Assembly (NCBI GenBank): GCA_947089905.1
Contig: CAMUMG010000010.1
Span: 50,834 to 114,833, forward strand
Direction: 5' to 3'
Source of the DNA: an uncultured Lachnospiraceae bacterium
Lineage (GTDB): Bacteria; Bacillota; Clostridia; Lachnospirales; Lachnospiraceae
Length of the DNA: 64,000 nucleotides
In this document: piece by piece, positions 18,754-27,472 of the stretch
How positions within the stretch are numbered: position 1 is the first letter of the stretch
Layout of the letters: the number at the start of each line of letters is the position of its first letter
The notes under the pieces: model-generated
What the model was told of the DNA's origin: nothing
The model's input: only the letters and a program-made list of their open reading frames with translations
Database searches by the model: none
Position numbers and translations under genes: made by a program

Positions 18754-19311
18754 TTATCTCTTGATTTCCCGTACCATAGAATATTCGTTTAATAAAGTTC
18801 CATCTTTTAATCGAATTGCATTAGGTTTCACACCCGTTATTCTAAAACCCATTTTTTCATAAAGGGCTCTTGCCCTAGTATTTCCTTCTACAAACTCTAA
18901 TTCTATCTGCATTATGTTTATATTACTCTCTGCAATATGGATTAACTCTTGGAAAAGCCTTGTTCCAATACCTTGATTCCAAAATTCACTTAATAATGCA
19001 ATCGCGACACTTGCACGATGTCTTGTTTTTATTTTTTTGCTCCATGTGATCTGACAATTTCCAGCAACTTTTCCTTCAACCAAGCATACAAGCATAGCTT
19101 CGTTATCAGCTTGATTTATTTTATCAAAAAGAGCCTTTTCACCTTCAACAGTATATTTACTGCACTCCTCAGGATATCGCAAAATAAAGTCCGTTTCGCC
19201 TGCTGAAATAGATAGATAATCTAACATTCCCTGAATATCTTCATCCTTTGGACTGCGAATCAATGCCATTCTTCCATCTTTAAGTTTATATTCAATATCT
19301 TTAATAACCAT
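18754..19311 (-). CDS. GNAT-family N-acetyltransferase
   Basis: This 185-residue protein shows the GNAT acetyl-CoA binding region (ASVAIALLSEFWNQGIGTRLFQEL) and a C-terminal beta bulge segment (GNTRARALYEKMGFRITGVKP). The substrate cannot be predicted. A GGAGGTAG ribosome-binding site precedes the ATG. It is read in the same direction as the ABC-F gene downstream, with a 100-base gap lacking a clear terminator. Confidence 0.88.
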   Translation of the reverse strand: MVIKDIEYKLKDGRMALIRSPKDEDIQGMLDYLSISAGETDFILRYPEECSKYTVEGEKALFDKINQADNEAMLVCLVEGKVAGNCQITWSKKIKTRHRASVAIALLSEFWNQGIGTRLFQELIHIAESNINIMQIELEFVEGNTRARALYEKMGFRITGVKPNAIRLKDGTLLNEYSMVREIKR

Positions 19312-19598
19312 ATTCTACCTCCATAGATTACATCATTTTATATTTAGATGTCAAATTATCCAAAATAATTATTTTTGTAAGAAGACCTTTATAGTAAATA
19401 TATATTAAATCTTTATTTAACAGTTTTATATTATATTGATTGAATTTATTTTATCATATGGTTTGTGGATTGTCAATCTAAAGCAAGATTTCGGAATCAC
19501 TAACATATAAATTTAGTCAAAGTTAGATGACAATACTGATATAGGTGTGATAAAATTATAATTGATTATAATAAATCATATAAAGGGAAGGAAAAATT
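19312..19598. other. AT-rich intergenic region with divergent promoters
   Basis: This 287-base stretch separates the minus-strand GNAT from the plus-strand acyltransferase-like gene. It is very AT-rich and must hold two divergent promoters. One weak plus-strand candidate is ATGACA near 19529 followed by TAAAAT. I see no gene or RNA motif in it. Confidence 0.4.
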
Positions 19599-20405
19599 AT
19601 GGATAATAATGAGTTATATACACTTTTAGAGTTACCAGAAGAAGTAATATATAAATTAAATATATATTCTAAGAAAAGAAAAAACACATTCAAAATAGAT
19701 ATCAATGATTTCATGAAAAATGATGAAATGATACAGAGATTAGATCAATTAATTAAAGATGAGGTCGGACAGGATATAGATGGAATGAAAACTTTATATG
19801 AGCAGTTAAATATAGCAAGACAATCTTTTGAGGAATATCAAAAAAGGGGAATTCCTATTTCTATTTTTATTGACACAATGAAATTTTGTACACGGTTTTT
19901 GACAGAATATTATAAAACATATACATACTATCGATTTGTATGGGGATGGTGGTTTCCAAGACAATTATGTTTAAGAGAATTTAGAATCGGCGATTTGGAA
20001 TATGAATATTGTGAAGAAAAATATATTAATATCCATATACCATCCGATGCCAACCTTTCAAAACCATCCATTTTAAAATCACTTTCGGAATTTAAAGATT
20101 TTTGTAATAAATATTATCCAGAATGGAAGGAACAAAAAATACAGTGTGAATCTTGGCTATTATCTCCTGCTTTAAAAGATATATTAAGTAATCCTTCTAA
20201 TATTTTAGAATTTCAAAAACTGTTTGATATAACAGAAATAGATTATGAAAGTATGGCTGTATTAGATTGGGTATTTCCCGGCTTTCATGCTGTTTCAGAA
20301 AAACTTCCAGAAAAAACAAGTTTACAAAGAAATATGAAAAAGTATTTACTGGAAGGTAAGAAAATAGGTTGGGCAAAAGGCATACTACAGAAAGATTATA
20401 GATGA
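19599..20405 (+). CDS. acyltransferase-like protein (NAT_N / GNAT-like C-terminal domains)
   Basis: The product has 268 residues. Its layout matches the Firmicute family annotated as acyltransferase domain-containing protein: an N-terminal helical NAT_N-like region and a C-terminal GNAT-like domain. Features are YRFVWGWWFPRQLCLREFRIGDLEYEY (split here by length: an aromatic block then a strand pair), NIHIPSDANLS and WLLSPALKDILSNPSNI. No reaction is established. It is a single-gene unit closed by a hairpin at 20420. The AT content is a little higher than in neighbouring genes. Confidence 0.65.
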   Translation: MDNNELYTLLELPEEVIYKLNIYSKKRKNTFKIDINDFMKNDEMIQRLDQLIKDEVGQDIDGMKTLYEQLNIARQSFEEYQKRGIPISIFIDTMKFCTRFLTEYYKTYTYYRFVWGWWFPRQLCLREFRIGDLEYEYCEEKYINIHIPSDANLSKPSILKSLSEFKDFCNKYYPEWKEQKIQCESWLLSPALKDILSNPSNILEFQKLFDITEIDYESMAVLDWVFPGFHAVSEKLPEKTSLQRNMKKYLLEGKKIGWAKGILQKDYR

Positions 20406-20419
20406 AAGTGAAAGTTAAA

Positions 20420-20475
20420 AGAAGCTGTGCATTAAGAATAAAAAATATTCCTGATTTCTTAATGCGACAGCTTCT
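20420..20475. terminator. convergent hairpin terminator (recurring hairpin family)
   Basis: The left arm 20420-20438 pairs with 20456-20475 (AGAAGCTGT and ACAGCTTCT outer, GCATTAAGAA and TTCTTAATGC inner, one bulge). It lies between two convergent genes and shares the TTCTTAATGCGACA arm with the hairpin at 49277. Confidence 0.8.
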
Positions 20476-20479
20476 AAAA

Positions 20480-21058
20480 TTATCTCCTACAATTTCTCCT
20501 ATAGCCATTTCCTCTGCCATATCCACGCCCTTTTTGCGTGTTTATATCCCAATTATCGCAGATACCATCCCCGTCTTCATCTATAAACCCAAGACCAATC
20601 ATACAGTTATCACAGATACCATCCTCGTTTTCGTCTATAAACCCAAAACCAATTCCACAATTATCGCAGATACCATCTCCATCTTCATCTATAAACCCAA
20701 GACCGATTCCACAGCCTCTGCCAGCACATCTGTAGCCTCTGTGGGTATTTACATTCCAGTTATCACAGATACCATCTCCATCTTCATCTATAAACCCAAG
20801 ACCGATTCCACAGCCTCTGCCAGCACATCTGTAGCCTCTGTGGGTATTTACATTCCAGTTATCACAGATACCATCTCCATCTTCATCTATAAACCCAAGA
20901 CCGATTCCACAGTTATCACAAATACCATCCCCGTCTTCATCTATAAACATAGTACATTGTGTATTTTGAACGGAAGTGGCTGCATGTATTGCTGCTTCGG
21001 CATTTAATGCAGTCATGAAAATAGCAGCTCCTGCTAAGATTAAAATTTTATCTTTCAT
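20480..21058 (-). CDS. secreted protein with repeated Asp-rich calcium-loop motifs
   Basis: The 192-residue precursor has a signal peptide (about residues 1-27, cut after AIHA or nearby). It is built from six copies of FIDEDGDGICDN or close variants. The DxDxDGxxD pattern is the calcium loop of dockerin, EF-hand and thrombospondin type 3 repeats, and each loop ends with a Cys. Between loops are CGIGLG or NWNVNTHRGYRCAGRG segments. The tail is Arg/Gly/Asn rich. Calcium binding is inferred from the motif; the biological role is unknown. Two DNA units of 99 bases in the middle are identical, suggesting recent repeat expansion. The ribosome-binding site is AGGAGGG. Confidence 0.75.
   Translation of the reverse strand: MKDKILILAGAAIFMTALNAEAAIHAATSVQNTQCTMFIDEDGDGICDNCGIGLGFIDEDGDGICDNWNVNTHRGYRCAGRGCGIGLGFIDEDGDGICDNWNVNTHRGYRCAGRGCGIGLGFIDEDGDGICDNCGIGFGFIDENEDGICDNCMIGLGFIDEDGDGICDNWDINTQKGRGYGRGNGYRRNCRR
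20669..20915. repeat. 99-base tandem repeat inside the calcium-loop gene
   Basis: Two apparently identical 99-base units (20669-20767 and 20768-20866) and a partial third (to about 20915) encode a 33-residue unit containing one GFIDEDGDGICDN loop. The identity of the copies at DNA level points to recent duplication. Confidence 0.85.
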
Positions 21059-21179
21059 AATTCAAACCCTCCTGTTTAGATTCTAAGATTTTTTACAAAC
21101 TATTTTTAATGATATAGCTTAATGCTATCAAAAAAAGATGTTTATGTATGTGATTAGGTCACACAGAAAACATGATATA

Positions 21180-21842
21180 TCATAAATATTTTTGAAGTTT
21201 CGACTTATTTATAATTTCTATTTTTCCTCTGTTTAAAAGAATAATTCCATCTTCAGCAAAATATTTAAGTACCTTTGTTACAACTTCTCTTGCACTGCTA
21301 ATGTTTTTGGCAATTTCATCATGAGTAACTTTTAATACTGGTTGCTTTTGTCTAAGCATCTCGTTCCAAAGGAAAATAGCAACTCGTTTATCTATACCCA
21401 TAAATAAGATCTGCTGCATGATCCACATTACATCTGAAAATCGTTCTGTTGCTTTTTTATACATATAGAGTTCTACATAGGGATTGTTTTTCATAATTGG
21501 AAATAATACTGCTGTTGGAATCATAACTGCACGTACATCGCCAACAGATTCGATTATTATTTCAAATTCAATCGTTTCCAAAAGACAGGATACAGAAAGA
21601 ACACAACTATCCCCAGCATATATCCGAAAAAGTGTTACTTCTCTTCCTTCCTCGGATACAATATAGATTCTCATACTTCCTGATAATACAATAATTGCCC
21701 CTTGACATTCCATACTAGAACGATGTATGATTTGCCCTTTAGTATAAGCAATATCAATACTTCCATAAATGAAACTATCTTTTTCACTATCTGAAAGTCT
21801 GTCCCAAAAAGAAAAGGTATTAGCAAACAGTGTTTCTTTCAA
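21180..21842 (-). CDS. Crp/Fnr-family transcriptional regulator
   Basis: I choose the TTG at 21842 because GGCGGTGAT lies at proper spacing before it; the longer frame starting with GTG at 21851 would place that start inside the ribosome-binding site. The protein (220 residues) has a cNMP-binding-like beta barrel (about residues 20-130, GAIIVLSGSMRIYIVSEEG) and a winged helix C-terminal domain (KVTHDEIAKNISSAREVVTKVLKYF). It lacks the N-terminal Cys cluster of oxygen-sensing Fnr. The target may include the divergent yqeY or other genes; its ligand is unknown. Confidence 0.85.
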   Translation of the reverse strand: MKETLFANTFSFWDRLSDSEKDSFIYGSIDIAYTKGQIIHRSSMECQGAIIVLSGSMRIYIVSEEGREVTLFRIYAGDSCVLSVSCLLETIEFEIIIESVGDVRAVMIPTAVLFPIMKNNPYVELYMYKKATERFSDVMWIMQQILFMGIDKRVAIFLWNEMLRQKQPVLKVTHDEIAKNISSAREVVTKVLKYFAEDGIILLNRGKIEIINKSKLQKYL

Positions 21843-22018
21843 AATAATCACCGCCTTATTTAAAAAATGACTAATGTTCTACTTATAATTTTATTATACA
21901 TCTACAGTATGATTTTATAAATATATTTTTATTAGTGATATAGGATAAACATATGAATAAAATTTTTATAGAAGAAAAATCTATTTCTGTATTTGTTATG
22001 ATTTATATACAGCGATAC

Positions 22019-22047
22019 TTGTATTCTTTTTTAAAATAGAATATAAT
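22019..22047 (+). promoter_or_regulatory. vegetative promoter of the yqeY operon
   Basis: TTGTAT (22019-22024) and TATAAT (22042-22047) are separated by 17 bases, about 40 bases upstream of the yqeY start. Confidence 0.7.
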
Positions 22048-22087
22048 AAAAACTGAAATTTTTAAAGAAAGGGAGTAAGCAGGTATT

Positions 22088-22540
22088 ATGGCAAGGATTG
22101 ACGAAGTACGTGCAGAGATGATAGCTGCTATGAAGGCAGGGGATAAACCAAGAAAAGATGCACTTTCGGCATTGTTGGCAGCACTCAAAAATAAGGCGAT
22201 TGATACTAGAAAAGATCTGACACAAGAGGAGGAAGACAAAGTAGTGATGAAAGAGATTAAACAGTTAAAGGAAACATTGGAGTTAGCTCCAGAAGATCGG
22301 ACAGATATTAAAGATGAATGTAATTTAAGAATTTCTGTTTTAGAAAAATTTGCTCCGAAGATGTTAAATGAGGAAGAAATTCAAAAGATTATTCAGGAAG
22401 TTTTGAATAAGTTAGGAATTGAAGCTCCAGATTTAAAGGATAAAGGAAAGATTATAAAAGAGGTTATGGAACAGGTAAAGGGAAGAGTAGATGGCAAAAC
22501 TTTAAATGATATTATTTCTAAGTTATTTAAAAAGGATTAG
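22088..22540 (+). CDS. yqeY: GatB/YqeY domain protein
   Basis: This 150-residue, mostly helical protein is a stand-alone YqeY, related to the tRNA-binding tail of the GatB amidotransferase subunit. Typical features are LKNKAIDTRKDLTQEEEDKVV and a C-terminal DGKTLNDIISKLF segment. The length is normal for the family. A role in tRNA-dependent metabolism is presumed from homology but not proven. It leads an apparent operon with the HD hydrolase that starts 25 bases downstream. Confidence 0.9.
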   Translation: MARIDEVRAEMIAAMKAGDKPRKDALSALLAALKNKAIDTRKDLTQEEEDKVVMKEIKQLKETLELAPEDRTDIKDECNLRISVLEKFAPKMLNEEEIQKIIQEVLNKLGIEAPDLKDKGKIIKEVMEQVKGRVDGKTLNDIISKLFKKD

Positions 22541-22565
22541 ACACAAAATAAAGTGAGGAATTTTA

Positions 22566-23150
22566 ATGGTAACAGGAGTAACAAGAGAACAGGCATTAGC
22601 ACTGTTAAAAAAGTATAACAAAGAGCCATTTCATCTTGTTCACGCATTTACAGTAGAGGCAGTTATGAGGTGGTATGCAAAGGAATTAGGATATGAGCAA
22701 GAACAGGAAGCTTGGGGAATTGCAGGGCTTTTGCATGATGTAGATTTTGAACTATATCCAGAGGAACACTGCAAAAAAGCACCCGAACTTCTTGCAGAGA
22801 TCGGTGCAAGTGAAGAGTTAGTGCACGCAGTTGTAAGTCATGGATATGGATTGTGTACAGATATAGAGCCGGTTCATGAGATGGAAAAGGTTTTATTTGC
22901 GGCTGATGAATTAACAGGATTAATTGGTGCTGCTGCAAAAATGCGACCTTCAGGCAGTGTATCGGATATGGAAGTTTCCAGTTTAAAGAAAAAGTTTAAA
23001 GATAAAAGATTTGCTGCCGGATGTTCAAGAGATGTAATAAAGCAGGGAGCACAACTTCTTGGATGGGAATTAGAAGAATTATTTGAAAAGACAATTTCTG
23101 CAATGCGTTCCTGTGAAATTTTTGTGCAAAGCCAAATGGAACAACAATAA
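22566..23150 (+). CDS. HD-domain hydrolase
   Basis: The product has 194 residues. The HD metal-binding residues are visible: His in PFHLVHAFTV, the HD pair in AGLLHDVDFELYP, a His in VVSHGYG, and the Asp in LFAADELTGLIGAA. Proteins of this group are annotated as hydrolases with unknown phospho-substrate. It follows yqeY closely and should be co-transcribed with it. The ribosome-binding site is GAGG. Confidence 0.88.
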   Translation: MVTGVTREQALALLKKYNKEPFHLVHAFTVEAVMRWYAKELGYEQEQEAWGIAGLLHDVDFELYPEEHCKKAPELLAEIGASEELVHAVVSHGYGLCTDIEPVHEMEKVLFAADELTGLIGAAAKMRPSGSVSDMEVSSLKKKFKDKRFAAGCSRDVIKQGAQLLGWELEELFEKTISAMRSCEIFVQSQMEQQ

Positions 23151-23242
23151 TTCTTAAAATAAAAGAATAAAATAAAAGATGAGTCATATACTGCTTCTAG
23201 GAGAATTTATTAGCGGAGAGAGCCGCAATTAAGGAGGCAGTT

Positions 23243-24541
23243 ATGACAGAATATCAACGTTTTATTGCCTATTTACATGAATATGGACAAGATGGAATAA
23301 AAAATAGTGCGGGCCATTTGCGGGTAGAATTGCGGCAGGGAAAATGTCGAATGACTGTAAGAATTCGTGCAAAGCGAATGTTAGGTTCGTGTAAATTATA
23401 TTTTTACATACGAAAACCTGATCAGATGGTTGGTTTTCAAATTGGGGAAACAAACTTAGTAAATGGAGAGGCAGAATTCAGTTTTGAAGCAGATGCTTCC
23501 AACCTTGCAGGAAAAAAAGAAACATTTGAACAAGTAAATGGACTATTGATTTTTGGAAATACAAAAGAATATCTTGCTGCCGATTGGAGTAATCAAGATG
23601 TTACTGTAGCAGAGGCCGCCGCTATTAATCCAAAAGTTCATTCTCAAAAAGCAACAAACATAAATTCCAAAGTTCATCCTACAAAAGAAAAAGGACAAAA
23701 TGTTTCTTTAGAAAATAAAGCACAGGACGCTTTGGAAGAAAAAAGGGAAACAGTAAAACAAGTAGATTCTGATATCAAGACTATGGAAGTACAAAATCCA
23801 CTGCCTGATTTTTGGTCAGCTGCTAAAGACATTGTAAAGGGTATATTAAAAGGGGAACAGGAAAAAGAACCTTTAGAGCAAGTAGCATCAGCATTAAGAG
23901 CAGGAAAAAATAAAGAAACACAATCTATAACAGAGCTTCAAAAAGAGGAAAGGGAGATATCTTCTATAGAATCAAAAACATCAGAAGTAGAGGAAGTAGA
24001 AACGGCGGCAACAGTAGAAATGGCTGCAGAGGAGAAAGAGCAATTACCAAAGCAATCAGAAATAGAAGAACCTGAAAAAAGACAGGAATCTTCTGAAAAA
24101 TCGGAGGTTCAGGGAACAGCAATAGAATCTCCTAATTCTACTACAAGACCATACTGTACAAATCGCAGACTTCCGTGGCAGGATGCTCCAGAAGCAAGAG
24201 AAATTTTAGATACTGGAATGAAAATATATCCTTTTCAAGATGGAGAACTTGCAGAATGTGTTAGGATAGAGCCAAGAGATATTGGAAGACTTCCAATGGA
24301 ATATTGGAAACTTGGAAATAACAGTTTTCTTTTACATGGTTACTGCAATTATAAGTATTTACTTTTTGCAAAACGAATGAACCGAATTCGATGTGAATAT
24401 TTAATTATGGTTCCTGGAATCTATCAACAAAAAGAACGAATGATGGCACGAATGTTTGGTTTTGAACAATTCAAATGTGCTAGACGAAGAGAACAACGTC
24501 CGGGAGAGTTTGGATATTGGTATATGACATTAGTTTTTTGA
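23243..24541 (+). CDS. hypothetical protein, DUF6128-like, with acidic low-complexity middle
   Basis: The 432-residue protein has three parts. Residues 1-120 form a beta-rich N-terminal domain (HLRVELRQGKCRMTVRIRAK). Residues about 125-300 are Glu/Lys rich and low in complexity. The last 130 residues form a conserved C-terminal domain (PFQDGELAECVRIEPRDIGRL, then LHGYCNYKYLLFAK). I recall Lachnospiraceae proteins of this type as DUF6128, though the assignment is not verified. It lacks a signal peptide. Function is unknown. It follows the HD gene and ends at a strong terminator. Confidence 0.65.
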   Translation: MTEYQRFIAYLHEYGQDGIKNSAGHLRVELRQGKCRMTVRIRAKRMLGSCKLYFYIRKPDQMVGFQIGETNLVNGEAEFSFEADASNLAGKKETFEQVNGLLIFGNTKEYLAADWSNQDVTVAEAAAINPKVHSQKATNINSKVHPTKEKGQNVSLENKAQDALEEKRETVKQVDSDIKTMEVQNPLPDFWSAAKDIVKGILKGEQEKEPLEQVASALRAGKNKETQSITELQKEEREISSIESKTSEVEEVETAATVEMAAEEKEQLPKQSEIEEPEKRQESSEKSEVQGTAIESPNSTTRPYCTNRRLPWQDAPEAREILDTGMKIYPFQDGELAECVRIEPRDIGRLPMEYWKLGNNSFLLHGYCNYKYLLFAKRMNRIRCEYLIMVPGIYQQKERMMARMFGFEQFKCARRREQRPGEFGYWYMTLVF

Positions 24542-24552
24542 TATGACAAAAG

Positions 24553-24595
24553 GTGCCGCAAAATATAATCTTATAATTTTGCGGCACTTCTTTTA
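24553..24595. terminator. bidirectional terminator
   Basis: GTGCCGCAAAAT (24553-24564) pairs perfectly with ATTTTGCGGCAC (24576-24587), followed by a T-rich run. It sits between the convergent DUF6128-like and darA genes. Confidence 0.9.
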
Positions 24596-24925
24596 TATTT
24601 TTTCAAACTGTTCTACATTGATCACAAAGATTGTAGCACCACCAACATCGACATGAAGGGGTATAACTGTGCAGTTTTCCATAGGCATTGTTCCTGCATA
24701 TGGCATATTATACGTGATCTGCTTTCTCTGACCACATTCTTGCTTAATAATCTCGATTACCTGATTGACAAATTGATCTTCTGTTCCAATCAAGAGAGTT
24801 GTATTGCCTCGGCGGAGAAAGCCTCCAGTTGTTGCAAGTTTTGTTACACTGAATCGATGCTTCGTCAACTCTTCGGTTACGGCATTTCCGTCTTCTGCAT
24901 GGACAATTGCATAAATCAGTTTCAT
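24593..24925 (-). CDS. darA: cyclic-di-AMP receptor DarA (PII-like)
   Basis: The 110-residue PII-like protein starts MKLIYAIV at the ATG of 24925; the frame reaches a GTG at 24934 that is part of the AGGTGA ribosome-binding site. The family hallmarks are the T-loop region (KLATTGGFLRRGNTTLLIGTED) and the end (VGGATIFVINVEQF). DarA/PstA trimers bind c-di-AMP, but the downstream target is unsettled in the literature I know. It is followed on the same strand by no obvious partner; the 200-residue membrane-anchored gene lies upstream. Confidence 0.92.
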   Translation of the reverse strand: MKLIYAIVHAEDGNAVTEELTKHRFSVTKLATTGGFLRRGNTTLLIGTEDQFVNQVIEIIKQECGQRKQITYNMPYAGTMPMENCTVIPLHVDVGGATIFVINVEQFEKI

Positions 24926-25058
24926 AAAAATCACCTGTACCTTTCTCCTTCAAATTCGGCTGTAAATCATTATTTTAACCACTTCTCCGCCCACCACTAT
25001 AACTGATATCATAACAAGTCTATTTTAAACATTCTAAGGTTAAAATGCAAGTGGAAAT

Positions 25059-25661
25059 CTACTTTTTTGCCAAAAAGAAGCAAGAATTCTGCTGCGTTTC
25101 ATAGGCAGGGGAAGGGTAACGAATTTTTATCTCGCAGTGGGCATAACTGTTTTCAATATCAGCTTCCTGCCCTTCTTCAGAACAGATGGCTATAAGATTC
25201 AATTCCTTTCCTGATAAAGCCACAAATTCCTCCTCATCCAATACAAAGGTTACGTTAATACAGTTCCATCCCGCGATCTGTTCACTGTAAACCACCATGT
25301 TTTTGGTATAACTGTTACCTGAAAAATCTGTTAGAGTCCAATATGTATCCGACATCAAATTCGGACGGCAAAAAGGCATCCTAGCGGCAATCCGAAAACG
25401 TATCTGATAATGATTGGCACGTTCAATTAAATATATTTCGGAAATATGAACCCCCTTTTTACTTACAATATCACATTTTAAATTGAGAACCTTTTCGTTT
25501 TGATTCCATCTATCCCAGTCAGGGTATTTGTCCTCTTGCGTCATTCCTACAAGTCCCCGATTAATACCCTTGTGCAAAAAAGAATCAAATGTATAGAAAC
25601 CAAAAGCAAAAAATACAAGAAAAACAATAACCACAGCAATCCATATCTTTTTATGTTTCAT
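25059..25661 (-). CDS. hypothetical membrane-anchored extracytoplasmic protein
   Basis: The product has 200 residues with one hydrophobic helix at residues 6-24 that is a signal anchor or uncut signal. The remaining domain is beta-rich (HISEIYLIERANHYQIRFRI, WNCINVTFVLDEEEFVAL) and predicted outside the membrane. I do not recognise the family. It lies alone between darA and dapA on the minus strand. Confidence 0.6.
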   Translation of the reverse strand: MKHKKIWIAVVIVFLVFFAFGFYTFDSFLHKGINRGLVGMTQEDKYPDWDRWNQNEKVLNLKCDIVSKKGVHISEIYLIERANHYQIRFRIAARMPFCRPNLMSDTYWTLTDFSGNSYTKNMVVYSEQIAGWNCINVTFVLDEEEFVALSGKELNLIAICSEEGQEADIENSYAHCEIKIRYPSPAYETQQNSCFFLAKK

Positions 25662-25781
25662 ATAAATACCCCCTTTTTCCTATATTTTAAGTATAGCAAA
25701 AAAAGTAATTCTCTACAACACAGAAATAAAAGTCTTAATATAGTTGTCCATTTTGAATGTTACTTTTCACAAATAAAGGAA

Positions 25782-25828
25782 AGGACAGGGAGATAAGAAG
25801 CTATCTAAAACCCCTTACCCCCTGTCCT
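25782..25828 (-). terminator. terminator after dapA
   Basis: AGGACAGGG (25782-25790) pairs with CCCTGTCCT (25820-25828). It lies directly downstream of dapA on the minus strand and is followed there by a T-rich stretch. Confidence 0.7.
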
Positions 25829-25860
25829 AATTTTTTCTATCCAAAGTAACAGAATTCTAG

Positions 25861-26811
25861 TTAGAATAATAAATTCTCTATCTCAAAAGATGGCAAGAGA
25901 CGAAGATATTTTTGTATTTCTGGATGTTTTAATGCAGTTATAAGCTTTTCTTTTGAAGCAGGTTCTATTTTAAAAAGAGGAGGACGGCATGGACCTACAG
26001 AAAAGCCTAATAGATTTAATGCTTGCTTTACTGGAACTGGGTTAACGTCTGCAAACAAAGCACGCATAAGTGGCAAAAGTTCTATCTGCAAGTCTTTACT
26101 TTCTGTCGTTTTTCCACTCTCATAGAGAATACACATGTCGTGCATTTTTTGTGGAAGAATATTTGCCAGTACAGAAATTACCCCTTTACTTCCAAGGGAT
26201 AGCATAGGAACAGTAATATCATCATTACCTGAATAAATATCGAGATTATCGCCACATAAAAGTATAGTATCCATTGTTTGAGTAAAATTTGCGGCAGCAT
26301 CTTTTAAGCCGGTGATAAGAGGATGTTTACTTAAAGTAAGACAAGTCTGGGGTAAAATATTGACTCCCGTTCTGGAAGGAACATTATAGAGAATAACAGG
26401 AAGTTCTGCTGCTTCTGCACAGGTAGTAAAATACTCAATTAATCCAGATTGAGAGGTTTTATTATAATAAGGAGTTACAATTAAAAGGGCATCTACACCT
26501 GCATCTTTTGCAATTAAAGAACGTTTTACAGCAGTTTTTGTATTATTAGAGCCTGAGCCTGCAATAACAGGGATTCGGTGGTTTGTAATTTTCACAGCCT
26601 CAGAAATTAATTTTTGGTATTCCTCTTCTGTCAATGTACTGGCCTCTCCTGTTGTGCCAGCAATAATAAGTGCATCGGTAGAATGAGAGATTTGATACTC
26701 AATAAGCTGTTCTAAAACATCAAAATTAATCGCTCCTTTTTGTGGTGAATCAAAAGGGTACATCGGGGTAATTAGGGCAGTCCCAGAACCCGTAAAAATA
26801 GAATGTTTCAT
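25861..26811 (-). CDS. dapA: 4-hydroxy-tetrahydrodipicolinate synthase
   Basis: This 316-residue TIM-barrel enzyme condenses pyruvate with aspartate semialdehyde in lysine and diaminopimelate synthesis. The visible active-site residues are the TTGEAST threonine pair, Tyr in ILYNVPSRTGVN, and the Schiff-base Lys in LITGLKDAAANF. The length is slightly above the usual 290-300 residues. It is separated from other lysine genes. The related N-acetylneuraminate lyase or KDG aldolase families are less likely, because the TTGE and NVPSRTG motifs are typical of DapA. Confidence 0.9.
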   Translation of the reverse strand: MKHSIFTGSGTALITPMYPFDSPQKGAINFDVLEQLIEYQISHSTDALIIAGTTGEASTLTEEEYQKLISEAVKITNHRIPVIAGSGSNNTKTAVKRSLIAKDAGVDALLIVTPYYNKTSQSGLIEYFTTCAEAAELPVILYNVPSRTGVNILPQTCLTLSKHPLITGLKDAAANFTQTMDTILLCGDNLDIYSGNDDITVPMLSLGSKGVISVLANILPQKMHDMCILYESGKTTESKDLQIELLPLMRALFADVNPVPVKQALNLLGFSVGPCRPPLFKIEPASKEKLITALKHPEIQKYLRLLPSFEIENLLF

Positions 26812-26897
26812 CGGTGAACCTCACTTATTTGTTTATTGTAATATAAGCAAAAACAAAAAAATCGAGCATGATTTAATAGAAAAAATGGATAGAAAAA

Positions 26898-27443
26898 TCA
26901 GGATACAACAAACGCATATCTTAGATGATCCTCTCTTTTCCCGTTAATTTCAAAAATTTTTCGTGCAACTCCTTCATATTCAAATCCTAACGTTTCAATT
27001 AGATGAATAGAGGCAGTATTTTGAGGCATGATATTTGCCTCTATCCGTAAAACTTTTTGCTCTCGAATAAAAATAGGAATCAAATAAGAAAGTGCTTCTG
27101 TTGCATATCCATATCCTTGAACCTCTTTAGAAAGTCGATATCCTAATCTACAGCTAAATTCTGGACTACCGCTGATATGGGTAAAACTAATTGTTCCAAC
27201 TACCTGTCCGGGATAGGCCGAAAGAAATAAATAGTAACGAAAATGTTTCTGATGAAGAAATAACTTCATTTCTGTAGCAAGATTATGGGCTTGATATTCT
27301 AAAGTGTAGAAATTTGCACAGTGCATAGGATCCCAACGCTCAAAAATATCTTTATTTCTTTCATAAAAAGCAAGTACATAAGGTGCTGCTTCTTCTCCTA
27401 AAATTTCTAATAACAGTCGTTTTGTTTTGTAGAAAAACCTCAT
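26898..27443 (-). CDS. GNAT-family N-acetyltransferase (RimJ/RimL type)
   Basis: I start at the ATG of 27443 (GAGGAAAC ribosome-binding site), giving 181 residues from MRFFYKTKRLLLEIL. The GNAT core is seen in RLGYRLSKEVQGYGYATEAL and in ANIMPQNTASIHLIETLGFEYEGVARK (two adjacent segments). This is the RimJ/RimL subgroup pattern, which acetylates ribosomal proteins or small amines. It overlaps the intergenic space after nrdG by tight spacing (30 bases), so the two are probably co-transcribed. Confidence 0.88.
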   Translation of the reverse strand: MRFFYKTKRLLLEILGEEAAPYVLAFYERNKDIFERWDPMHCANFYTLEYQAHNLATEMKLFLHQKHFRYYLFLSAYPGQVVGTISFTHISGSPEFSCRLGYRLSKEVQGYGYATEALSYLIPIFIREQKVLRIEANIMPQNTASIHLIETLGFEYEGVARKIFEINGKREDHLRYAFVVS

Positions 27444-27472
27444 TTTTGTTTCCTCTTTTTGTCTTAAAAAAA

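Noticed and set aside
20402..21007. Long plus-strand open frame with proline-rich repeats
   Set aside because: It is the reverse complement of the FIDEDGDGICDN gene, which has a signal peptide and ribosome-binding site; the plus-strand frame begins over the terminator.
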